Assembly (NCBI GenBank): GCA_021782685.1
Contig: JAJXUQ010000001.1
Span: forward strand, 1-19,113
DNA: 19,113 bases
Source of the DNA: a bacterium
GTDB taxonomy: Bacteria > Patescibacteriota > Minisyncoccia > Phycocordibacterales > Phycocordibacteraceae
Reading direction: 5' to 3'
In this document: piece after piece, positions 1-5,457 of the stretch
Numbering within the stretch: the first letter of the stretch is position 1
How the letters are laid out: every line of letters begins with the position of its first letter
Made by a program: the position numbers and the translations under genes
Notes under the pieces: generated by a model
The model's input: only the letters and a program-made list of their open reading frames with translations
The model's database searches: none
Told to the model about the DNA's origin: nothing

Positions 1-1
1 G

Positions 2-979
2 CTCGCAGATGAAAATGCGATCTCCGGTGTTGCGAATGTCGCAGCCGTTTCGGGCGAATACGATGGGCGATACCAAATTGCCGCTGCGGGAGCGAATACA
101 AACACCGCAGTTGATGGCGTGAATGCCGCGTACGCGTCTATCCGCAATCTGGAAATGGACCAGGGCTCGTTCATTACCGACAGCCAGTCGACATCGCTCA
201 TGAGAGTCGCGGTCGTAGGACCTACGGTGGTCACCGATCTTTTCGGCAATACCGCGACCGCAGGCGATGCACTGGGACAGCGTATTCGCATTAATAATCT
301 CCTTTTCACGATCATCGGTGTCACGAAAACGAAAGGAAGTTCCGGCTTTGGCAACCAGGATGACACGATATACATACCGCTCGGAACCGCGCTGCAATAC
401 TTTGCCGGCAACGGCAACCAATATCTTTCTGCCATCGATATCCAAGCGGCAAGCCAGACGGCAATGACACAGGTGCAAAACGACGTGACCGCTCTTCTGC
501 TCGCACGGCACGCTGTTAGCAATCCGGCGGAAGCCGATTTCAGCATTCTCAACCAAGCGGATATCGTCTCTGCCGCCTCAAACGTCACCTCGACGTTTAC
601 CATACTGCTCGCGGCCGTTGCCGGTATTTCGCTCATCGTTGGCGGTATCGGCATCATGAACATGATGCTCACGACCGTGACCGAGCGCATGCGCGAGATA
701 GGTCTCCGGAAAGCGATTGGGGCGACGCGGCGGGACATCAACGCGCAATTTCTTGCCGAATCGGTCGCACTCACCTTCCTCGGAGGAGCGCTCGGCATAC
801 TGCTCGGCTGGGGCGCATCCTTTGCGGTGACGCTCTCCGGTCTGGTAACCGCCCAGGTGACGCTCTCTTCAGTCTTGCTTGCCTTCGGCGTCTCGGCAGC
901 TATCGGCATCGTCTTCGGCTGGTATCCGGCACGACAGGCAGCGAGCCTCAATCCGATCGACGCGCTTCGCTATGAATAA
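2..979 (+). CDS. MacB/FtsX-type ABC transporter permease, 5'-truncated
   Basis: The reading frame is open through the left edge, so the true start and the first membrane helix lie outside the window. About 325 residues remain. The first ~150 look like the extracytoplasmic MacB core domain (visible piece GQRIRINNLLFTIIGV, then an IYIPL strand). A C-terminal FtsX domain follows with three membrane segments. It contains the family signature GGIGIMNMMLTTVTERMREI and then GLRKAIGATRRDI, the cytoplasmic coupling region that contacts the ATPase. The protein ends with the typical YPARQAASLNPIDALRYE. Family members pair with a MacB/LolD-like ATPase and an adaptor to export peptides, lipids or drugs, or act as mechanotransmitters; the substrate cannot be read from this fragment. 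The ATPase and adaptor are presumably to the left. It is followed after 45 nt by a membrane-anchored DUF5666-like gene on the same strand. Confidence 0.9.
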   Translation, partial: LADENAISGVANVAAVSGEYDGRYQIAAAGANTNTAVDGVNAAYASIRNLEMDQGSFITDSQSTSLMRVAVVGPTVVTDLFGNTATAGDALGQRIRINNLLFTIIGVTKTKGSSGFGNQDDTIYIPLGTALQYFAGNGNQYLSAIDIQAASQTAMTQVQNDVTALLLARHAVSNPAEADFSILNQADIVSAASNVTSTFTILLAAVAGISLIVGGIGIMNMMLTTVTERMREIGLRKAIGATRRDINAQFLAESVALTFLGGALGILLGWGASFAVTLSGLVTAQVTLSSVLLAFGVSAAIGIVFGWYPARQAASLNPIDALRYE

Positions 980-1001
980 TACGGGCGATTGGCGCGTATT
1001 A
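977..1001 (+). other. small inverted repeat over the permease stop codon
   Basis: TAATACG (977-983) pairs perfectly with CGTATTA (995-1001) around an 11-nt loop. The left arm holds the TAA stop codon. There is no T-run after it, only AAAG, so it may be an RNA-stabilising hairpin or weak terminator, or chance. Confidence 0.25.
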
Positions 1002-1024
1002 AAGATCGATAGCCTGTCTTACCT

Positions 1025-1438
1025 ATGAATAAAAGCATCGTGATTACGGCCGTCGTCGCGCTCGGTATCGGGCTCTTCGGCGGCTATGCGGCGGCGCGCG
1101 CATCTGTTCCGGCAAACGTGAGCGCTCCTGGCATGAGTCAGGTACGCGGCAGCGCGGGCGGACGGCGCGGCGGCAATCAGAATGCAAGCGAATTTCTCGT
1201 CGGCGTTGTCGTAAAGAAGGACAGCGGAAGCGTCACGGTCGACACGCGCGATAATAATTCGCACGTCGTCCTCTTCACTCCCGCGACAAGCGTATTCAAA
1301 AGCGTCGCCGGGTCGCTCGCTGACATCACGATCGGTTCGGCGGTCATCGTCTCCGGCTCAACCAACAGCGACGGCTCTCTTTCGGCGAATTCGATCCAGT
1401 TGCGACGCACGGATACTCCTGCTACGATAGGGCGATGA
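1025..1438 (+). CDS. membrane-anchored/secreted DUF5666-like protein
   Basis: A 137-residue protein. Residues ~4-26 form a hydrophobic signal anchor with small residues (AAARA) at its end, so the rest should lie outside the membrane. A short Gly/Arg-rich linker (GGRRGGNQN) leads into one compact beta-rich domain at ~57-128. Its pattern is GxVxKKxxGSVTVDT, then TPATSVFK, ITIGSAVIVSG and DGSLSANSIQL, which matches my picture of DUF5666-type OB-like domains. No enzymatic residues are visible. No clear Shine-Dalgarno precedes the ATG. The gene lies 45 nt after the permease and overlaps the next small ORF by ATGA, suggesting one transcript. A role as accessory to the transporter is only a guess from position. 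The family call is moderate; the signal anchor and the reality of the gene are firmer. Confidence 0.7.
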   Translation: MNKSIVITAVVALGIGLFGGYAAARASVPANVSAPGMSQVRGSAGGRRGGNQNASEFLVGVVVKKDSGSVTVDTRDNNSHVVLFTPATSVFKSVAGSLADITIGSAVIVSGSTNSDGSLSANSIQLRRTDTPATIGR

Positions 1439-1527
1439 AACGCGCGTTCGCCATCATCATCGTCGCGCTCTTGGCATTGGGCATGATCGGGCTCTTCTTC
1501 CCTGCTTTCGTCTCCGGCACGCATTAG
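1435..1527 (+). CDS. 30-residue predicted membrane microprotein
   Basis: The ATG overlaps the TGA of the preceding gene (ATGA at 1435-1438), the usual geometry of translational coupling. The peptide starts MKRAFAIIIVALLALG and continues with GLFFP near its end: two positive residues, then a single hydrophobic segment from residue ~4 to ~26, then a short polar tail SGTH. This follows the positive-inside rule for a single-pass membrane peptide. The TAG stop lies in the loop of a perfect 12-bp hairpin (1507-1540), so coding and terminator are interlocked. It could be a subunit or regulator of the upstream transporter or envelope protein, or a fortuitous ORF; its short length gives no homology handle. 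Confidence 0.45.
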   Translation: MKRAFAIIIVALLALGMIGLFFPAFVSGTH

Positions 1528-1540
1528 CGCCGGAGACGAA
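1507..1540 (+). terminator. 12-bp hairpin ending the permease unit
   Basis: TTCGTCTCCGGC (1507-1518) and GCCGGAGACGAA (1529-1540) are exact reverse complements around a 10-nt loop. The GC-rich stem lies at the end of the three-gene unit, which suits a terminator or a 3'-end stabiliser. No T-run follows (TCCACG), so it is not a textbook intrinsic terminator. The stop codon of the microprotein is in the loop. Confidence 0.5.
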
Positions 1541-1577
1541 TCCACGAAAACCAGGCAGGTGCTATCCACAGGGAATC

Positions 1578-1606
1578 TTGCGCTTTTTTGATATTTCTGG
1601 CATACT
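1578..1606 (+). promoter_or_regulatory. predicted promoter of the RRM gene
   Basis: TTGCGC (1578-1583) is separated by exactly 17 nt from CATACT (1601-1606). Transcription would begin near 1613 and leave a leader of ~84 nt. The same -35 hexamer and spacing recur before rpoB. A near-consensus DnaA-box-like 9-mer, CTATCCACA (1562-1570), lies 7 nt upstream of the -35. Confidence 0.5.
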
Positions 1607-1609
1607 GTT

Positions 1610-1696
1610 AACACTCGCAGAGTATTCGAGCTTCGCCCTCCATAAGAGCAAGCAAAGTGTTCAGTTTCGGCGAGATTAACCGGTTTAGATCTACAC
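1610..1696 (+). other. structured 5' leader of the RRM gene
   Basis: AACACT (1610-1615) can pair with AGTGTT (1656-1661), and an alternative CTCG (1614-1617) can pair with CGAG (1627-1630). No Shine-Dalgarno lies before the ATG at 1697. Leaders of cold- or stress-induced RNA-binding protein genes are often structured in this way; that this one regulates translation is inference. Confidence 0.3.
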
Positions 1697-2050
1697 ATGG
1701 ATAATCAGCAGGGATCAGTACAGGGAAACAAGCTTTACGTAGGCGGCATTCCCTATCGTTCGACGGAAGATGATCTGAAGAAGGCCTTTAGCGAGGCCGG
1801 TTCGGTCGTTTCCGCGAGCATCATTAGCGACCGTATGACGGGCCGCTCGCGCGGCTTCGGCTTCGTCGAGATGGCTTCTGAAGCGGAAGCGCAGGCAGCG
1901 ATCGACCGTTGGGACGGCAAAGAGATGGACGGGCGGACCCTCTCGGTCTCCTTCGCTCGTCCGCAGGGCGATCGCCCGCCGCGCCGCGATGGCGGCTTCG
2001 GCGGCGATCGCGGCGGCTTCGGCGGCGGCGACTACAATCGCGGCTACTAG
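1697..2050 (+). CDS. glycine-rich RRM RNA-binding protein
   Basis: A 117-residue protein with one RNA recognition motif at ~12-90. RNP2 is LYVGGI and RNP1 is RGFGFVEM, with the two aromatic side chains that stack on RNA bases. The C-terminus is a low-complexity Gly/Arg/Asp tail (GGFGGDRGGFGGGDYNRGY), as in cyanobacterial and other bacterial Rbp proteins related to eukaryotic glycine-rich RNA-binding proteins. Such proteins bind single-stranded RNA and in several bacteria are cold-induced. The gene stands alone between its own promoter and a strong terminator, with a long leader, which fits abundant, separately regulated expression. A much longer frame on the opposite strand is a coding shadow. 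The family is certain; the RNA target is unknown. Confidence 0.93.
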   Translation: MDNQQGSVQGNKLYVGGIPYRSTEDDLKKAFSEAGSVVSASIISDRMTGRSRGFGFVEMASEAEAQAAIDRWDGKEMDGRTLSVSFARPQGDRPPRRDGGFGGDRGGFGGGDYNRGY

Positions 2051-2070
2051 CCCGCTAATTCCTTCGCCGG

Positions 2071-2111
2071 AATCAAAGACGCCCGCGCGCTCTGCGCGGG
2101 CGTCTTTGATT
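2071..2111 (+). terminator. strong intrinsic terminator after the RRM gene
   Basis: An 18-bp perfect stem: left arm 2071-2088 (AATCAAAGACGCCCGCGC), loop GCTCT, right arm 2094-2111. The GC core is flanked by AAAG on the left and CTTTGATTTG on the right, giving a T-rich tail in the sense direction and some terminator character on the other strand. It lies 21 nt after the RRM stop. Confidence 0.9.
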
Positions 2112-2129
2112 TGTGATATGGAATATACC

Positions 2130-2879
2130 ATGACGCAAGACGAACAGTGGCTCCTACGGGAAAAATACGCCGGCAAAGAGACGCCGGGATACGAAGCCGA
2201 CAAGCGCCGGCTCGCCTCCGGCGAGCCGGCGGCATACGTCATCGGCTGGCAACCCTTTCTCGGCCTGAAGATCCATCTCGATTCGCGGACGCTCATCCCC
2301 CGCCCCGAGACGGAATGGTGGGCGGAACAGCTTATCCATATGCTTTCTGCTGCCGGAAACGCAGGCACCGCGATAACCTTTCTCGACCTTTGCGCGGGTT
2401 CGGGGGCCATCGGCTGCGCGGCGCTCGCGCGGCTGCCGCAAGCACGCGTGTATTTCGGCGAGATCGATCCCGCCCACGAGGCGACAATACGGAAAAACAT
2501 GCGCGAGAACGCGCTCGACGCGGAACGCGCGGATATCCGCATCGGCGATCTCTTCGCTCCTTTTGATACCTTGAGATTCGATGTCATTGCGGCGAACCCT
2601 CCCTACATTCCTGAAAAGCGCGTCCTGCCGGAGAGCGTCGCCGCATGGGAACCCGCGTCCGCGCTCTACGCCGGGACAGACGGCCTTTCACTCATCCGGC
2701 GCATCGCGGCTGAACTGCCCGGACGGCTCTCCAAGGACGGCGTCGCGTGGATCGAATGCGATAGCGAGCACGCGGAAGCTGCGCGCGAACTGTTCGAGAA
2801 GTCGGGATTCTCAGCCGAGATACGCGCCGACCAGTACGGCGCCCCGCGCGTCCTTGTCGTCTCTTTCCCGAAACCGTAA
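2130..2879 (+). CDS. prmC: peptide chain release factor N5-glutamine methyltransferase PrmC (HemK)
   Basis: PrmC methylates the glutamine of the GGQ loop of release factors RF1/RF2 using S-adenosylmethionine. Counted from this start, the linker motif LIPRPETEWW is at 55-64, the SAM-binding motif LDLCAGSGAIG at 85-95, an acidic ribose-binding strand GEID at 110-113, and the catalytic NPPYIPE at 156-162. The typical EPASALYAGTDGLSLIRRI follows. The protein has ~249 residues against ~280 usually; the shortfall is in the N-terminal release-factor-binding domain. I chose ATG 2130 because GGAA (2120-2123) gives a Shine-Dalgarno with 6-nt spacing, the best in the window. ATG 2118 in the same frame would add four residues (MEYT). 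Longer upstream extensions would run back through the terminator and the RRM gene and are not credible. No promoter is evident; read-through of the terminator or a weak start next to it must supply transcription. Confidence 0.92.
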   Translation: MTQDEQWLLREKYAGKETPGYEADKRRLASGEPAAYVIGWQPFLGLKIHLDSRTLIPRPETEWWAEQLIHMLSAAGNAGTAITFLDLCAGSGAIGCAALARLPQARVYFGEIDPAHEATIRKNMRENALDAERADIRIGDLFAPFDTLRFDVIAANPPYIPEKRVLPESVAAWEPASALYAGTDGLSLIRRIAAELPGRLSKDGVAWIECDSEHAEAARELFEKSGFSAEIRADQYGAPRVLVVSFPKP

Positions 2880-2891
2880 CGCGGCGGTATC

Positions 2892-2900
2892 TGGTACAAT
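2892..2900 (+). promoter_or_regulatory. extended -10 promoter of hisS, leaderless
   Basis: TGG directly before TACAAT (2895-2900) matches the extended -10 form TGnTATAAT. No good -35 lies 17 nt upstream (AACCGT), as is common for extended -10 promoters. Seven bases separate the hexamer from the hisS ATG at 2908, so the transcript should begin at or next to the A of the start codon. Confidence 0.65.
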
Positions 2901-2907
2901 CGGACTC

Positions 2908-4176
2908 ATGAACGATCCGCTTTCGACCGATCCTTATAAGGGCGTACGCGACTTCTACCCCGATGCGTTCGCGCGGGAAGAGGCACTGTTCGCGCGTATC
3001 CGGCAGACCCTCGCGCTCTGGGGGTACGAGGAGTACGATGCTTCCCCGCTCGAACGCACCGAGCTCTATGAAGCGAAGACTTCGGAAGAGATCGTACGCG
3101 AGCAGACATATACCTTCACCGACCGCGGGGCGCGGAGCGTCACGCTCCGCCCCGAGATGACGCCCACCCTCGCCCGGATGGTCGCCGGCAAGCGCCGCGA
3201 GCTTGTCTTCCCGCTGCGCTGGTTTTCCATCGGGAACCGCTTCCGCTACGAACGGCCGCAGAAAGGGCGTCTGCGCGAGTTCTATCAGGCCGATATCGAT
3301 CTTGTCGGACTTCCAGAGGGAGAGGCGGATATCGAGATCGTCACGCTCGCCGCGCAGATCTTGCGCGACTTCGGCGCGAGCGAAGACGATTTCACGATCC
3401 GCATGAACGCGCGGCCGCTCCTGGACGCCGCCTGCAAGGCGGCGGGGCTTGCGGGAGAAAGCGTCCAGAAGTACCTCCGCCTTCTCGATAAGAAATCGAA
3501 AATGAGTCCTGAAGACTTCGAGGCTGCATCGAACGAGCTCACGGCGAAGGGCCCGCTCGCGATCATCGACAAGGCGGATGCCACTCCGGAAGTAGCCCTT
3601 GAAAAGAGGAAGCTTCTCGATCGCATCGAGACGCTCAAGATGCGCGGCGTGCGCAACGTCGTCTTCGACTCGAGCATCACGCGCGGTTTCGATTACTACA
3701 CCGGCATGGTCTTTGAAGTCTTCGACACGGATCCGGGAAATGTGCGCGCGCTCTTCGGCGGCGGACGATACGACCGGCTCGTCGCACTGTGGGGCGGCGA
3801 AGCCATCCCGGCGGTCGGTTTCGCGCTCGGCGACGTCACGCTTGCCGACTTTCTCGAGACGCATGCGCTTTCGCCGAAGTCCGACTCCGGCAAGCCGCGG
3901 CTCTACCTCGGCACGCCGGACGAAAGCGCTCTGCCCGCCGCACAGGCGTTCGCCGATACGCTGCGCAAGGAGGGGATCCGCGTCTTCGTCAACCTGACCG
4001 GCCGCGCGCTCGGCGACCAGATAAAGGACGCGGTGAAACGCGGCATCCCGTTCTTTGCCGCATACGGCGCGGACGAAGCCGCGAACAACATGGTCCGCAT
4101 GAAAGCGCTCGCGACCGGCGCCGAGATTAGCCTGCCGCTCCGCGAGCTTCCCGCGCGCCTGCGCGAGGGCGACTGA
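2908..4176 (+). CDS. hisS: histidyl-tRNA synthetase
   Basis: This class II synthetase charges tRNA-His with histidine in the cytoplasm. The protein has 422 residues, normal for bacterial HisRS. Visible motifs: KGVRDFYP at the N-terminus, motif 2 RFRYERPQKGRLREFYQ at 111-127, the HisRS-specific RGFDYYTG at 259-266 (with the catalytic arginine) and GGGRYDRL at 284-291. The C-terminal anticodon-binding domain starts near 330 and ends at 422. Motif 3 reads GFALGDVTLADFL: the place of the usual motif 3 arginine (as in GFAMGLERL of E. coli) is Thr 311. I chose ATG 2908 because it starts the conserved N-terminus and lies 7 nt after an extended -10. An upstream extension to 2581 overlaps prmC in another frame and is spurious. 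hisS heads a unit with the exonuclease (4-nt gap) and the DsbA-like gene. Confidence 0.96.
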   Translation: MNDPLSTDPYKGVRDFYPDAFAREEALFARIRQTLALWGYEEYDASPLERTELYEAKTSEEIVREQTYTFTDRGARSVTLRPEMTPTLARMVAGKRRELVFPLRWFSIGNRFRYERPQKGRLREFYQADIDLVGLPEGEADIEIVTLAAQILRDFGASEDDFTIRMNARPLLDAACKAAGLAGESVQKYLRLLDKKSKMSPEDFEAASNELTAKGPLAIIDKADATPEVALEKRKLLDRIETLKMRGVRNVVFDSSITRGFDYYTGMVFEVFDTDPGNVRALFGGGRYDRLVALWGGEAIPAVGFALGDVTLADFLETHALSPKSDSGKPRLYLGTPDESALPAAQAFADTLRKEGIRVFVNLTGRALGDQIKDAVKRGIPFFAAYGADEAANNMVRMKALATGAEISLPLRELPARLREGD

Positions 4177-4180
4177 CGAT

Positions 4181-4762
4181 ATGCGAGCGATAACTTTCGA
4201 TATCGAGTCCGTTTCCGATTCCGCAGTACGCGGGCATCTTGACGTAACCGAGCAAGAGCTCACCGTCGTCGCTATCCACGACTCGGCGACGGGCGAATAT
4301 TCTTCGTACACGAAGGAAGAGCTCCCTCGTCTCTGGCATATCCTTGAACGTGCCGATATGCTTATCGGTTTCAACTCCGATACGTTCGATATCCCGCTCT
4401 TGAACCGCTACTATCCGGGCGACCTTTCGCGCCTGCGTTCGCTCGACCTGCTCACCGAGGTACAGAAGGTCTTAGGCCGGCGTATCCGGCTCCAATCCCT
4501 CGCCGAAGCGACCCTGGGCAAGGGGAAATCGGGCGACGGCCTCAAGGCGGTCGAATGGTGGCGGGAAGGGAAACACGATCTGGTGCGCAAGTATTGCATC
4601 GAGGATGTGCGCCTCACCCGGGAACTCTACGAATACGCGCTCGAGCACGGCGCGCTCAAGTATAAGGACCTGCGCGACTTCCGCGACATAAAGCTCGATA
4701 CCTCCCTCTGGAACCGCGCGGCGACCGCCCCTCCGGCGATGACGCACGCGCTTCCCTTATGA
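4181..4762 (+). CDS. DEDDy-type 3'-5' exonuclease (RNase H-like fold)
   Basis: A 193-residue single-domain protein. Exo I is FDIE (Asp7, Glu9), Exo II is GFNSDTFDIPLL (Asp70), and Exo III is YCIED (Tyr138, Asp142), followed by VRLTRELY. The four acidic residues that bind two metal ions are all present, and Tyr138 places it in the DEDDy subgroup. The closest family I recognise is the YprB-like RNase H group (RNase_H_2), often found alone or fused to helicases. It probably degrades DNA or RNA from the 3' end; substrate and pathway cannot be deduced. The start is 4 nt after the hisS stop, and its TGA overlaps the next ATG (ATGA at 4759), so it is probably co-expressed with both neighbours. No strong Shine-Dalgarno is present. 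Confidence 0.85.
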   Translation: MRAITFDIESVSDSAVRGHLDVTEQELTVVAIHDSATGEYSSYTKEELPRLWHILERADMLIGFNSDTFDIPLLNRYYPGDLSRLRSLDLLTEVQKVLGRRIRLQSLAEATLGKGKSGDGLKAVEWWREGKHDLVRKYCIEDVRLTRELYEYALEHGALKYKDLRDFRDIKLDTSLWNRAATAPPAMTHALPL

Positions 4763-5439
4763 AATCTTCCTATCTGCTTCCGATTGCGATCGTTCTCGGC
4801 GGCATGATCGTCGCCGGCGCGATATATTTCTCAATCGCGGGGAAAGAGCCCTCGACGAGCTCCGGTACCGGCAATCCGGCGCTCGTGCGGCCCGTGAGCG
4901 CGAGCGACCATATCCTCGGGAACCCGGCAGCGAAGGTCATGATCGTCGAATACGCCGATTTCGATTGCGAATACTGCAAGACCTTTGACGAGACGCTTCA
5001 TCAAGTCATCGCAAACGAAGGCACGGACGGCAATGTCGCCTGGGTTTACCGAGAGTTCCCGCTTATCGAGATCCATCCGGATGCGATGAGCAATGCGCGC
5101 GCGGCCGAGTGCGTGGCGAAAACCGCCGGCAATGACGCATTTTGGAAATTCGCCGATTCTCTCTTCAAGAACCAGCCGGTTGACCCGATACGCTACGGCG
5201 CGCTTGCGGAAGCCGCCGGAGCCTCGGGCACCGCTTTCGCCTCCTGCTACAGCAATGCATCGACAAGCGTGGATGCGCGTATTCTGGCGGACCGCGAGAA
5301 CGCGTTTGCTGTCGGCGCGCGCGGGACCCCCTATTCGCTCATTCTCGCCGGAAACGCCCCGCCGATCGTCATGGACGGCGCATACTCCTACGACGCCGTA
5401 AAGCGGCTTGTCGAGCAGGCTCTTGCAGGAGAGAAATAG
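4759..5439 (+). CDS. membrane-anchored DsbA-like thioredoxin-fold oxidoreductase
   Basis: A 226-residue protein. Residues ~5-27 form an N-terminal membrane anchor, followed by a Ser/Thr/Gly linker and a DsbA/DsbG-type thioredoxin fold (Thioredoxin_4). The family signature HILGNPAAKVMIVEYADF runs into the active site CEYC (Cys70, Cys73). The cis-proline loop near the C-terminus is GTPYSLI. The domain should lie outside the membrane and form, isomerise or reduce disulfides in envelope proteins. Two further cysteines (in AAECVAK and FASCYS) could form a structural disulfide or a substrate-like pair. Translation is probably coupled to the exonuclease gene by the ATGA overlap; no Shine-Dalgarno is seen. 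No DsbB/VKOR partner is in the window. The gene ends 2 nt from the stop of the convergent helicase gene. Confidence 0.92.
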   Translation: MKSSYLLPIAIVLGGMIVAGAIYFSIAGKEPSTSSGTGNPALVRPVSASDHILGNPAAKVMIVEYADFDCEYCKTFDETLHQVIANEGTDGNVAWVYREFPLIEIHPDAMSNARAAECVAKTAGNDAFWKFADSLFKNQPVDPIRYGALAEAAGASGTAFASCYSNASTSVDARILADRENAFAVGARGTPYSLILAGNAPPIVMDGAYSYDAVKRLVEQALAGEK

Positions 5440-5457
5440 GCCTATGCCTCGAAGAGC
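5419..5457. other. convergent gene junction with palindrome and imperfect hairpin
   Basis: ATAGGCCTAT (5436-5445) is a 10-bp perfect palindrome that contains the TAG stop of the DsbA-like gene on one strand and the TAG stop of the helicase on the other. Around it GCTCTT (5419-5424) pairs with AAGAGC (5452-5457) and AGG (5427-5429) with CCT (5447-5449), giving an imperfect hairpin usable from both strands. No T-run is present, so its role as a terminator is uncertain. Confidence 0.35.

Noticed and set aside
1562..1570. DnaA-box-like sequence as sign of a replication origin
   Set aside because: Single near-match; no cluster, no AT-rich unwinding element and no dnaA/dnaN nearby.
1989..2129. N-terminal extension of prmC back to 1989
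   Set aside because: It would run through the 18-bp terminator and overlap the RRM coding region; the added residues are low-complexity alanine.
2581..2907. 109-residue N-terminal extension of hisS
   Set aside because: It overlaps prmC in another frame; HisRS begins with a KGVRDF-type motif close to ATG 2908, which also has the promoter.
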